Below, piece by piece: positions 36,623 to 48,535 of a stretch of DNA of 64,000 nt (positions are counted from its first letter, which is position 1; each line of letters starts with the position of its first letter). The position numbers and the translations under genes are program-made. The DNA is from Prosapia bicincta (Eukaryota > Arthropoda > Insecta > Hemiptera > Cercopidae): positions 22,751,067 through 22,815,066 of the forward strand of contig JBAIZL010000002.1 of assembly GCA_036971475.1 (NCBI GenBank). The letters are read 5' to 3'. The notes under the pieces are model-generated. The model was not told the origin of the DNA and did no database searches. It saw only the letters and a program-made list of their open reading frames with translations.

Positions 36623-38553
36623 AGTAAAGTAAAAGTTCAAAGAAATCACAGTACATAAAATAAATTATAGCAAAAACAGAACAATATTTATAGCAATAAA
36701 TAAATAAAATCAAAACCTAACAATAAATAAATTAAAATTAATAAATTTCAATTTAGTCAAGTGATATTTTACTCGATTGAAAATTTTCTTGAATGTGGTA
36801 TATAAAAGTATAATTTCCGAAACACCTAATGTATAATGTTTTGTTAATGAGGCATGGTTTTAAATTAAGGTGAATAGAATAGGGCGCCTATTCTCGAAGG
36901 GGATAAACTGTAGGGCGCCAAACTAACAAGGAAGCGATAAAAATATTGACCTTGGACAAATCGATAATACTTCGAAAACCTAAAAACACACAAAATGGAA
37001 CTGCTATTAAGTGTCAAAAACAATAAATATTAAAAGGAATAAAATTAAAAATATTAATTTAAAAATTAAATTTACCGTAAGCCCCAGATTACCCAGATTT
37101 CATTACTTTCAGTATGTTTATAGAGACATTAAAACCACCACATTGGAAGTAGTCCTGCAAGAAACAATGGAAAAAATCTACTAGGAAGGATTTACTCGTC
37201 ACTGATGATGGCAGCTAGTTTGCTGAAACTAGTGACATTAAAGTTACTTTTAAAAATGTATTTGTAAGACTGGAGGTGCTATGCAAGTTCGCTGCAGACT
37301 GCTAAGAAGATTTTGTCTAGATGCAGGCCGAAGTGGCAAGAACTTTAAAAGTGAACTTATCAAAATAGGAGTAACTCAAGTGGATCCTATTGATGACTGT
37401 AAGGGTCTTACAGGGCGTGGGGTGACCACAGGGTTAGTAATAGTGTTGCGAACGTTGTAAAACTAATGTGATGGACCAGCTACGTACAAGTCACAACATT
37501 GGGAAATACATAACTGTAACCATTAAAGTTTTGCTCTCAGATCTTGACATCTTCTTTTCATTGACAGGAATCTATTTGTTGATGGTGAAGGAAGTTTCTG
37601 AATAATTCATTGCACAAATATGTTACGACCAGTTTCAATATTTATTTGTCACCGAACCATTAATCTTAGGGGACAAACTTGACACGCAAAGTGATGGATG
37701 GTCAATGGGTCTAGACAAATTGTGAAGGAGGGTTGTGCTTTCTAATGAAAGAAAACGGTAGTTGTGAATCGGGAATCGAAGGTTCCGAAGGAAAATAGCT
37801 TCTCCAGGCCCAACATTATTCGTGGAACACTATTGTTCGCTCGGTTAGTTGGACGAAACGCTTTATAATGCATTGCTATATTCTATAATATACTATGTCA
37901 GTGCTGTGTTACATAAATAAATTAAAATTTTTGTGTATTGCTAAGTAAAGATATTTTTGTCTTCTTTTCAAAATTTTAAAGTTTAAGGCTTCGCCACCAA
38001 GTTTCATTCTTTCTAGGGACCCTGAAGTCTTTCTAAATCACCAAATACATTTGTTTTCTGCAAATATCGGTTATGATTGCGATGAAACTAATTCATGACC
38101 AAGTTTACATTTTAGATACGAAGAAAGGGTACGACAGAAAGTGACGGAGAACCGCCGCGTTTCCATGTAACGGGATTCCAGTGCACCGTCTCGTAGACGA
38201 CTCTATTTCCTGTTGTGTCTATAATTAGTGCAATTGTTCCATGAGCTCACGGCCTCTGCTCTTGTACAAATATCCGCGTGATATCATCTTCTAGTATTTT
38301 TAGATCAATTAATTTAAATGAAGAGTTGAAAGCAGCTGTTCTTGGTGATTGGCTTAATTACCTCACTTAACATGTGTCCAACAATTATACACTGTGCTTA
38401 TACACAATAATTACACGCTGGAGAGGCGTCTCGACAACCTACAGAGCGCGTTGGCTTTCCCAGAAACACTTGTTTGAATAAACATGTTCAATTTATGCTT
38501 AACTGCAGCAATCGGGTCATCGTTGGCGATAGTTATTAATCTTTCGCGTGCTC
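36623..38553. other. Unannotated spacer
   Basis: AT-rich to 37130. At 37198-37240 the motif GTCACTGATGATGG ... GCTGAAACTAGTGAC occurs, framed by GTCAC/GTGAC. The remainder to 38553 is mixed sequence with no frame above 60 codons and no repeat. Confidence 0.45.
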
Positions 38554-38581
38554 GTGTGTGTGTGTGTGTGTGTGTGTGTGA
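38554..38581. repeat. (GT)n microsatellite
   Basis: A short pure GT run. Confidence 0.9.
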
Positions 38582-38847
38582 GCGCGTGTTAAGGCCAATT
38601 ACAACCGGTTTATGTTATATTTGTGGGCTGTAACGGATAGAAAACTCAACACGACCCCGATAAAGAGTAGAGTCCACTTCAATTACCTAAGCATGTGTCA
38701 CGTAATACCGTGATGATATGTATATATAGTCTTTTAAGGGGTTTCTCTCTTCTTTCTAGCTTAAACCTTATGTTCGTCCATTCGTATCTCCTTCTTAGGC
38801 AATAATAATACTTGCTGGTCTAATTAAAAATTATACAAAATAATAAT

Positions 38848-38848
<1 letters not shown>

Positions 38849-38933
<85 letters not shown>

Positions 38934-38947
38934 ATAATATAATAATA

Positions 38948-38979
<32 letters not shown>
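38849..38979. repeat. Interrupted (AT)n microsatellite
   Basis: Three AT runs are separated by TATTAATA and by an AATAATATAATAATAACTT segment. Confidence 0.95.
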
Positions 38980-38984
<5 letters not shown>

Positions 38985-39861
38985 CGCGATACAGCTGGGC
39001 GTCACTTTAACCCTTACTCACCACGCTTCTTCCCCCACCAGCAGACAAGATACAGTCTGGTCTCGCACGCAGTAAATCCAATCTAGCTAGCGAGCATCAC
39101 TTAGGGCGCCAGCGACTCAAAAGTTGAGTTCACTGTACAAGTGGACGCTGTATAAGTATAATGGGAGAAACTCGAACTACCGTTCCCCTACAAGCTAAGC
39201 TACGTGGCGCGTAGTATACTGCTAGAAACTCGGCATGATCGATCCAGTGACTTTAACAGGTCGGTGATTTTAGTGAACGCCAGGCTTGGATCAGTGGCTT
39301 TTACTGGTGACTTTAGTACCGGTGACAAGGGATACTGAGGCAGATCTATATGTACCAATAACAGGCAGGCATACCACATTGGTTACGAAAGACAGTGTCG
39401 GTGACATTATTATTAGGAAGTTACTGCAACACATACACTGGGGTAATAAATTATATAATCTTATATAAAACTATTCAGTTTATTTACAACATAAGGTTTA
39501 TTACAAAATACTGTTTACTTACAGTACTGTATGTTTGTATTAACAAAAAGGATTTTTCAGACTTTATCTAGATAACCGAGATCCTCTGTCTCTTAAAATG
39601 TAGCCTCCCTAATAGAATAGTCGCTCACAAGGTACGTATGTGGTCATTCCACAGAAATGTTGTTTCACTAGTTTGCACAAATTAGGATAACTGTAGGAGT
39701 TCACACCTCGCTTTTTTTCTTTTTTAGAAAGCTCATTTTATTTCAAAAGAAACTCATACAGAATTAAGGACAAACTAAAGCGTCTACGTCACACAACACT
39801 GTCACTGTCCTGAAATCTGATACAAATCGCCCACTCACACACGACATAAATTATCAGAACC
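38980..39861. other. Spacer with scattered GTGAC words
   Basis: The words CAGTGAC and GGTGAC recur irregularly from about 39230 to 39390 (for example TCGGTGATTTTAGTGAACG, GGTGACTTTAGTACCGGTGA). They may be decayed tandem repeats related to the block at 39.9-40.1 kb. No gene is supported. Confidence 0.4.
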
Positions 39862-40102
39862 AGCGACAAACCAACCAATGACAGCCTCGGTAAAATAACA
39901 GTAACTATAAATTCAGTGACGGCGACATTTTGCCCAACCACAACAGAGACATTCCCCTCCCCCTTCGGTCAACTACATTGCACTATGATCGGCGCCGTGA
40001 GCCGAGCGGTTAGAGTAGATCCAGTGACAGCGACAAATAAACCAATGACAGCCGCGATAAAATCAGTAACTTTCCAGCCAATGATGACGACGTTTTGTCT
40101 CC
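39862..40102. repeat. Diverged ~168-bp direct duplication
   Basis: GCGACAAACCAACCAATGAC at about 39862 and GCGACAAATAAACCAATGAC at about 40030 begin two diverged copies. Each continues with CAGCC(T/G)CGGTAAAAT-like sequence, CAGTAACT and GACG(G)CGACATTTTG-like sequence. A tRNA A-box-like word (GAGCCGAGCGGTTAGAG) lies between them near 39998. A 113-codon plus frame spans the region without motif. Confidence 0.65.
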
Positions 40103-41454
40103 GATCGATCCATTGTCACTGGAACTGGCATTTTCCATATTTTGCCACTGGTACCACCAGTGACAAAGTCACCGAGACAGAAATATCCCTAGGCTGGATG
40201 GCCGCTTTAGGTCCAGTCTTTTCCCTTGGTTTGGTCAAAATGTGTCTGATATTATAATCGTTCTCAGCTGGACGGGCCGTCAAACATCTACTTCACGTTA
40301 AATCTCTATGTATTTGCTTATGTACCCAGTTACTAGAAATACATTTATGAGTTGGGCTTTCTACTATTTACTGAGTACACAACCATAAAGACAGGATCTG
40401 TTGCAGAATTAATACACAGTAAAGTACTACAGTTTTACTGTGTTGTTCTTGACTAATACCAGGTGTATGTAAAGGGAAACGTATTTGGGTGAAGTGTACG
40501 GTAAGAATGCAAGGTATGGATGTGCACTTATGTTCTGACATCTAAATACTTTAAGGAAATACAATGGAACAAATGAGTGAGCAGTAGAAAATACTGAAAC
40601 TGTTCCAGAAAAGCAAGTGTATGAGGATGTATGAACTAGCGAACGGAATAAAGATGCAAACCGGAAGTACATAGTGCAAAGTGGAAGATAAGGGCACGAA
40701 TGAATAACAAAATTTACAGTTGTAATTGCTTTAATGTTAGAGTACTAACTTCTTCCTTTTCTCTATTTTGCGTTTAGCAGTTTACTAAAATTTCTACAAG
40801 CTTCTATGATAACATCCCTGCCAGAAGGAATGGGGAGGGGTAATGAAGCAAAGATCATTAATCCGACAGGCAGTGGCGTGGCAAACCTAACATAACCTCA
40901 CTTCTCGCATTCTGTTCAACTAGCAAGATTAATGGTTCACCGGTTAGAACCGGCACGACAGTTATGTGCAAGTGTGGGCAGGCCAATTTAGGGGGACGAC
41001 CTAATTAATTTATTGCAAAGCTCTAGTGTGAATCACTATGTGAGCTAGTTATTTTAAGGAACTGAAGCGAGAATACGCTAGCCGCCACCTGACCCAAATT
41101 CACTAACTCGTTAATCAAAATAAAACGAATATGTCAATGTTGTGAAAATCATAGTGTAAATTCAAAGTTCAGCTGCTTGCAAATGTCCCCCTGAAATCAC
41201 TTTTTCTCAAATGTTGTATTAACCTAACACAAAAAATCCGTATAGATATTTATAATATAAAGATGTTTAAAACGAAAACTTTTACGAAAGTATTGCTGTA
41301 CCCGCTGCAGTATGGCGCAAAGGAAAGCGTGTAACCTTGTAAGGATATAGGAATCAGCATTTGCTCGACAATACGACGCATACCTCAAAAATCCGTCTAT
41401 TCCTCGTCGCGGAGGCGTTATTCGCTGGCGTAACTAACATTATAGTAATTGAAG
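40103..41454. other. Unannotated spacer
   Basis: No supported frame (the longest, 40427-40672 minus, has no motif), RNA gene or repeat. Confidence 0.5.
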
Positions 41455-42430
41455 ATGCAAGCGGTTAGTACCCGACTATTCCACGTGGTAGCCAGCTTCA
41501 TATCAGGCGGTTACTACCCATTTAGACTTCGAGGATGGCAGTTTCTTCGGCAAGCGGTAAGTACCCGTCTATTTCTCGTGGTAGCCAGCTACATATCAGG
41601 CGGTTACTACCCATTTAGTCTTCAAAAATGCCAGCTTCATCCGCAAGCGGTTAGTACCCGTCTATTTCTCGTGGTAGCCACCTTCATATCAGGCGGTTTT
41701 TACCCATCTAGTCTTCGAGGATGACAGCTTCTTCCGCAAGCGGTTAGTGTCAGTCTATCCTTCGTGGGAGCCAGCTTCATCCGCAAGTGGTTAATACCCG
41801 TATATTTCTCGTGTTAGCCAGCTTCATATCAGGCTCATACTATCCATTTAGAATTCAAGGATGCCATCTTCTTCCCCAAGCTGTAAGTACCCGTCTGTGT
41901 CTCGTGGTAGCTAACTTCATATCAGGCGGTTTCTACCCATTTAGTCTTCGAGGATGCCTGATTCTTCCGCAAGCAGTTAGTACCCTTTTATACTTCGTGA
42001 GACCCAGCTTCATCCGCAAGAGGTTAGTACCCGTCTATTCCTCGTGGTAGCCAGCTTCATATCAGACGATTACTACTCATTTAGTCTTCAAGAATTCCTG
42101 CTTCTTCTACATGTGGATAGTACTCGTCTATTCCTCATGGTAGCCAGCTTCATCCGCTAGCGGTTAGTACTCTTCTAATAACTGTGGTAGCCAGCTTCAT
42201 GCGCAGGCGGATAGTACCAGTCTATTCCTTATGGTAGATAGCTCCATCTACAAGCTGTTAGTACTCTTCTAGTACCTTGTGGTAGCAAGTTTCATATCAG
42301 ACGGTTACTACAGATCTAGTCCTCGAGAGTGCCAGGTGCATCCGCAAGCGGTTAGTACCACTCTAGCAATCATGGTAGCCAGTTTTATGCGCAGGTGGTT
42401 TCCACCCGTCTAGTCCTTGAGATCACCGAC
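41455..42430. repeat. ~93-bp dimeric minisatellite, about 10 copies
   Basis: CAAGCGGTTAGTACCCGTCT recurs at about 41460, 41552 and 41644 and then in increasingly diverged form to 42430. Each unit is itself two related ~46-bp halves. One half carries GCGGTTAGTACCCGTCTATT and TCGTGGTAGCCAGCTTCAT. The other carries GCGGTTACTACCCATTTAGT and TTCGAGGATGCCAGCTTCTT. The 31-codon period keeps a plus frame open with repeats such as QAVSTRLFLVVASFISGGYY. I read this as non-coding repeat. Confidence 0.9.
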
Positions 42431-43279
42431 TACATGCGCAGATGGTTTGCGATAGAAGTATTCAGGAATAATTGTCCATAAACCAAGTTTTCTTCATGGA
42501 TAATCCTAAGACAGTGAATCAAAACAGAATGAAAATGTCGCGGGAAATGTGGGATGAAAAAATCTGGCAAGACAGAAACTCTGCTAGGAAAACCCTGAGA
42601 TTTATAAAGGGTGAACTTAGGAGCTGATTTGCCCTTATGTTGGGAGTAAGGACTGGTATAATAAACAAATACTGGCAATAAAATCAAAGGACATTTTTAA
42701 ATTCAGTGGCCTGTAAGATCAAATAAGTGAAACATAATCTTTTGGAATTTATAATGAGTTTTAAATGTGTTCAGAAATATGTTGTATGTTTAAGGTGTTT
42801 TATTGCAAATGCGTCATCCCCACTGAAGGGAGGGTCAAGGGGGATGGGAGAAGCCGTGATGCCAAAGCCGAACGATATCACGTTTCCAGACACTCCGACC
42901 TCTATGTAGCCCAAACCACTGAACCGTGTGCAGTAACTTCCTCACATAGCAATATTTCTCGGTTAGAAGCGGCCATTAGTTGTGAAACTAATGCACAGCG
43001 ACACTTTATAGCGTTATTGTTTCCGGTTGCAACCACTTCCGCAACCCCCCCCTCACTGTCGAGATGCACTCACGTAATGTCGAGCCGTGTGGTGAAAGTA
43101 ATGTAACAGGCGAAAAAAGCACAAAGGGAGTTAGTCTGACATACCGCATTCTATTCGCTGAAAGAAAACTCATTCATATTGCGATTTAGAGAGATCCATG
43201 ACAACAGTGTTAATGTGATGTATGAATAATGACAATATAAATGCTGAAAGTTTTCGAAATAGTGATTAAAATCTTAAAA
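42431..43279. other. Unannotated spacer
   Basis: Overlapping frames of 60-113 codons at 42727-43106 (plus) and an 85-codon minus frame at 42430-42687 lack recognisable features. Confidence 0.45.
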
Positions 43280-43615
43280 TCACTTTAGAAAAAGAATAGG
43301 CCATCTACCAAGGGTATGTACGGTTCTCCAATAAATAACAGTACCTACATTTACTGTCCCACATCCTGCACTCAAATCAACTTTCAGGGCATCTACCTGC
43401 CTTGCCCATCTTCCATAATCTAACCCATTCTTTGGTATTCTAGCTGTCCTTTCTCCTACATTTTGGGTCACACCCATCTTCAGGTACCTTTACGGTTTGA
43501 TTTCATTTAAGGTAAATCTTCCTACTCCTTTTTCCCTTCTTTTCACCCAAACTACTATTTCATTTTTCTCTACTGCATGACACCCTCTAATAGGTCTAAT
43601 TACTATTTGACCTTC
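43280..43615 (-). pseudogene. Possible decayed C-terminal coding region, unrecognised
   Basis: On the minus strand one frame is open from 43615 to 43280 except for a single TAA at 43490-43492. The upstream 41 codons read GQIVIRPIRGCHAVEKNEIV and then WVKRREKGVGRFTLNEIKP. The downstream part starts MGVTQNVGERTARIPKNG, continues LDYGRWARQVDALKVDL and ends at a TGA stop. A TAG at 43616-43618 precedes it, and beyond that lies the minus-strand 31-residue repeat at 43.6-44.3 kb, in another phase. Amino acid usage is non-repetitive and protein-like. I recognise no family. It could be an old exon, a transposon product or chance. Confidence 0.35.
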
Positions 43616-43639
43616 CTACTGATTGTTACACCAACTGTT

Positions 43640-44275
43640 TTCTCCCTTTTTTATAACTACTGATTCATTTCCTCACTGTTTGCTCCTCTTACTAATTGGT
43701 CCCTCAGTACTGATTCCCTTACTGTTTTCTCTCCCTAATCTATTCTCTTACTACTGATTCATTTCCTTGCTGTTTGCTCTTCTTACTACTTGGTTTCTCA
43801 CTAGGGTCCCGTTTCTGTTTTCTCTACTTATTCTTTTCTCTTACTACTGATTCATTTCCTTGTTGTTTGCTGTTCTTACTACTTGGTTTCTCACTAGGGT
43901 TCCCTTTATGTTTTCTCTCCTTACTCTTTCCTCTTACTACTGATTCATTTCCTTGCTGTTTGCTCTTCTTACTACTTGGTTTCTCACTAGGGTCCCCTTT
44001 CTGTTTTCTCTCCTTACTCTTTTCTCTTACTACTGATTCATTTCCTTGTTGTTTGCTCTTCTTACTACTTGGTTTCTCACTATGGTCCCGTTTCTGTTTT
44101 CTCACCTTACTCTTTTCTCTTACTACTGATTCATTTCCTTGCTGTTTGCTCTTCTTACTACTGGGTTTCTCACTAGGGTCCCCTTTCTGTTTTCTCTCCT
44201 TACTCCTTTGTCTGACTAGTGATTCATTTCCTTGCTGTTTGCTCTTCTTACTACTGGTTTGCTTTTTTGATGTTT
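43640..44275. repeat. 93-bp tandem array (31-codon period), 6-7 copies
   Basis: TTACTACTGATTCATTTCCT recurs every 93 bp, followed by GCTGTTTGCTCTTCTTACTA and CTTGGTTTCTCACTAGGGTC. The left copies are more diverged. On the minus strand the unit reads KQKGDPSEKPSSKKSKQQGN then ESVVREKSKER, a hydrophilic lysine- and serine-rich repeat. On plus it gives a hydrophobic Leu/Phe/Ser repeat (183 codons, 43774-44325). If either strand ever coded, minus is the better candidate because protein-like sequence follows it at 43.3-43.6 kb. A G-to-T change makes a TAG at 43824-43826, so it is not intact. Confidence 0.9.
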
Positions 44276-44379
44276 GGTATCAATTCCAACCTGATTTATC
44301 ATTTTACTCTTTCCTCGCCCTGTGATATCCGCCTTAAAAGCAATGAAAAAAATGTACATGTCGGAAGCCCTAAAAAGGA

Positions 44380-44840
44380 AGTGGAGCCTAGATCTCCAGA
44401 AGTACAACTTGGGAGAGGAGACTAGATAACGAAGGTCACAAAACAGGAGAGTCTAAAAATCCTGACGTGCAAGAAATGAGTGACACCTAGATGTAAAGAG
44501 CTCAATAAAGCAGTGGCGTATAGAAGTTCAGGATTGTGACTAGGAGTGACGTCTAGTCGTCCAGGTTTCAATAAAGGAGTAGCGTTTAGATGTCAAGGGC
44601 TACAAAACGAAGTGGTGCCTAGAGATCTAGGATTAAGAGTGGAAGGGTGGGATAACGATACGGGGTGGCGTCTAGCCATCCAGAGTTCAATCACGAGTAG
44701 TACCTAAATGTCAAGGTTCCGCACATCAAGTCGAAGAGTGCAATAAAAGAATGGTATCTAGATGCCCAGGATACAAAAAGGGAAGGAGGCTTGGAAGTCC
44801 AGGGTTGCTACAAAGGAATAACATTTAGAAGGCCGAGAAC
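44380..44840. repeat. Highly diverged ~45-bp repeat
   Basis: Words such as GTGGCGTATAGAAGTTCAGG, GTGACGTCTAGTCGTCCAGG, GTAGCGTTTAGATGTCAAGG, GTGGTGCCTAGAGATCTAGG and GTGGCGTCTAGCCATCCAGA recur at about 40-60-bp spacing with CAATAAA(G)GAG spacers. This looks like an old minisatellite. Confidence 0.75.
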
Positions 44841-45747
44841 TTCCCTGCAAATCTGCAGGGTGCACACATTTGTGGTTACTAAAATACTCCACCGACGGTA
44901 TGAGACAGTCTCAAGTTTTTTTTACACTCTTAACGTCCGTCTCGACACCATGCCTTGTCATGTCTCGAAACATGCCCCGTAACCCGTGGAAACTAACTGG
45001 CCCCTGATTAGCTTCCCAGTTGTAACGCTTTTTTTCAGACTAATACCATCCAATAGCTTGAAACGTTACATCTACTAAGAAAGTGTGTCCCCTTCAGGAT
45101 TGCGACGCTCCACAGGCCGGCATGCACTCCAATCCCCGAGTTCCATGAAAGTATCTTGTACGTACCTTGATGTTTTACTAGCATCACACCCATTCACCAA
45201 CATCCACATCAATTATATACATATCATCTCAATACAAGCATCATCCCTCTCATCACGAGACCTTGGTATTTACGTTGCTACCTTAATGTTACTTAATATT
45301 CACTACACTATCACAGCGATACCAGGTGAAACTACAACTGTACTTAACGCACGCACAAAAAGCGTTGACATTTTATTTGAGAACTAAAGTATTACTGTAT
45401 GCTTGCCATTGCTAATATCACTGAGACACTTCAAACCTTGACCATGGGATATTTATATTATATTAAACTTAACTAATAACGTTGTATTAACAATAAGCTT
45501 TTCCAACACTGTTGTTTTGTAACACGTCATCGTTCTGAGGTCGAACGCCGTTAAGTACGGCTGTTAAGGACATTAGAGGCACATTTGGTGGATCTCATTT
45601 AATAGAGCGAACCGAACAAAAGTATTCCGATAAGCGAATACGTTTCTGCTCCATTTCTACGACCTAACGACTTGTTTGCTGTCTTCCGTCCTGTCATTAT
45701 CCGCGACAATATTTGGCCGACTAGGTGTTGGTAGCAACGTAACCTAA

Positions 45748-45750
<3 letters not shown>
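44841..45750. other. Unannotated spacer
   Basis: Frames at 44791-44982 and 45085-45387 (plus) show no motif; nothing else is supported. Confidence 0.5.

Positions 45751-45796
<46 letters not shown>
45751..45796. repeat. (CT)n microsatellite
   Basis: A pure TC dinucleotide tract. Confidence 0.95.
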
Positions 45797-45799
<3 letters not shown>

Positions 45800-46030
45800 T
45801 CTACCTCACTAGCACGCGGGCACTTATATGAAAAAGCAAAATAATGTCTGAACAAGCCGAGATTTTAGAATCGTTTTTTATCTCCTACCATCATGTCTCT
45901 TATTCGCCCTTTTCTTCCCCTCTTTCTTCTTCACTGCGCCCGTGCGCTTGTCTAAAAGCCTATGTAGGTGCTTGTGCAACATTAATAATTTTTAATAGCG
46001 AAACGAGTTTCTACATGCATACATCCACTT

Positions 46031-46032
<2 letters not shown>

Positions 46033-46068
<36 letters not shown>

Positions 46069-46280
46069 CGAGCGCACACACACACTACCTCTCTAACTAT
46101 CTCCCTCCTTCATCCTAACCCTGCATATATGTACATATGAAGTGTGAGTGTGTGTGTGTGTGTGTGTGTGAGCAAAAATAAACTTTTTTGGATAGTAAAT
46201 CGAGTCTTCAGATATTCATCCCTTCTCCTTTTATAATGTTTCTTATTCTCTCTCTCTCACACTCTCTCTCACTCTCTCTT
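46033..46280. repeat. Cluster of short (GT)n, (GA)n, (CA)n and (CT)n tracts
   Basis: (GT)n is followed directly by (GA)n and a short (CA)n at 46033-46085, then (GT)n at about 46147-46170 and (CT)n at about 46245-46280. Each is short and imperfect. Confidence 0.85.
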
Positions 46281-47302
46281 CTTCCCCTGCGCGTGTGTAT
46301 AATATAAAAGTGCTTGAGTATGTGTATGAGTTTTCATTTTTCTACTCCCCTTTTTTCTTACTGTCTACTCCTCTCTTTAATCTCGTTCTTTGTCTTACTT
46401 CTCGCTCACTTTCTCTTTCACTCTGTTCTTCGACATATCCGTTCCTTATATTTTCTCTACTCCTTCATTCCTCTTTACTGAGTGCTCGTGTAGGTTTTAT
46501 TACGCTTTACAAAGTTTACAAGTTGGATCCAAGTAACGGTTACTCAACTTAAGTTCACCCTCTTTCCCTACCACCCTACACATTAGCTAATAATATTTTT
46601 AACAACTAAATGATAAACCTGAGCCTTGCGTTCTCAGAGTAAATAGGTGCAGAATGTATTTTCCGAGCACTCGAGGTGTTGATGTTTATTTTGCATACAC
46701 GCGTTACACTATATTAGCAAGATGTGGGATAGACGTTCCTGCACATTTCACGGAGTGAACACAGCGATATTTTGTACTAATGATTTACAAGTCGTTAAGT
46801 AACATCAGCATTAGGCAAGGGTAGTGACGTCACACAAAGCTATTAACTCTTCAGTTTGGCTTCATTTCAATACTTTCTGATACATTAGGCCGTCTCCTTG
46901 TGTTCTTTGTATTGTTAAACGCGAGTTAATGATTTAAAGGCAAGGATAGGAAATGACGAGTGCCCGCGGACTATATTAGCTCCCATAAATATTGCATTTA
47001 TTAATAATCATGAACAAAATAGTAGATCCATTTAAAAAAACTTATATTTATCCCGCAAATTTGTAAAACGATTTATTTATTATCCAACTGAACTTGACGT
47101 TGTGATAAAACTAAATAAATCGTATGCATCCGAGTTAAAGTCAATCAGGAACAGCTGAACATATGGCTGGCTTATCGTCACTTAATTAGCAATTTAGGAA
47201 CTTGGACTGGGGAAGAGCAAACGTTCATTACTAATGTAACAAGGTAGAAATATTCTATATCGAAGCTTATGATAGCTGGCTCTATATAGGTTGAAAAGAA
47301 GT
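46281..47302. other. Unannotated spacer
   Basis: A pyrimidine-rich patch at 46320-46480 gives an 85-codon low-complexity plus frame; nothing else is supported. Confidence 0.5.
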
Positions 47303-48535
47303 GTCATACTGCTATCCTGCTCCCAATCCTGTCATAAGAAATTAGTACTCAGCTACCCTGACCCCAATCCTGTCATAAGGAATTATCACACAGCTACCCT
47401 GATCCACATCCTATCATAAGAAATTAGCACACATACCCTGATCCCAATCCTGTCATGAGGAATTATCACACAGCTACCCTGATCCACATCCTTTCATAAG
47501 AAATTATCACACAGTTTCCCTGATCCCAATCTTGTCATAAGAAATTATCTCACAGCTACCCTGATCCACATTCTTTCATAAGAAATTATCACACATCTAC
47601 CCTGATCCCAATGCTGTCATAAGGAATTATCACACAGCTACTCTGATCCACATCCTTTCATAAGAAATTATCACACATCTACCCTGATCCTAATCCTGTC
47701 ATAAGGAATTATCACACAGCTACCCTGATTCCAATCCTGTCATATGAAATTATCCCACAGCTACCCTGATCCCAATCCTGTCATAAGGAATTATCACACA
47801 GTTACCCTGATCCCAATCCTTTCATAAGGAATTATCACACAGTTACCCTGATTCCAATCCTGTCATATGAAATTATCCCACAGCTACCCTGATCCTAATC
47901 CTGTCATAAGGAATTATCACACAGTTACCCTGATTCCAATCCTGTCATATGAAATTATCACACATCTATCCTGATCCTAATCCTGTCATAAGGAATTATC
48001 ACACAGCTACCCTGATCCCAATCCTGTCATAAGGAATTATCACACAGCTACCCTGATTCCAATCCTGTCATATGAAATTATCCCACAGCTACCCTGATCC
48101 CAATCCTGTCATAAGGAATTATCACACAGTTACCCTGATCCCAATCCTTTCATAAGAAATTAACATACATCTACGCTCTTCCCAATCCTTTCATAAGGAA
48201 TTATCAAACATCTACCCTGATCCCAATCCTGTCATAAGGAATTATCACACAGCTACTCTGATCCACATCCTTTCATAAGAAATTATCACACATCTACCCT
48301 GATCCTAATCCTGTCATAAGGAATTATCACACAGTTACCCTGATCCCAATCCTGTCATAAGGAATTATAACACACCCACCCTAATCAACATCCTTTCATA
48401 AGAAATTAGCACACAGCTACCCTGATCCCAATCCTTTCATAAGGAATTATCCCACAGCTACCCTGATCCCAATCCTGTCATAAGGAATTATCCCACAGCT
48501 ACCCTGATCCCAATCCTGTCGTAAGAAAGTTTTCC
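47303..48535. repeat. 41-bp minisatellite array, about 30 copies
   Basis: The unit carries CAGCTACCCTGATCCCAATC and CTGTCATAAGGAATTATCAC. Variants cycle between CCAATCCTGTC and CACATCCTTTC, AAGGAATT and AAGAAATT or TATGAAATT, and ACAGCTACC, ACAGTTACC or ACATCTACC, which implies higher-order arrangements. The right edge decays gradually to about 48660. It is non-coding. Confidence 0.96.

Noticed and set aside
39916..40257. 113-codon plus-strand gene
   Set aside because: It spans an imperfect duplication with GTGAC-rich words and has no motif.
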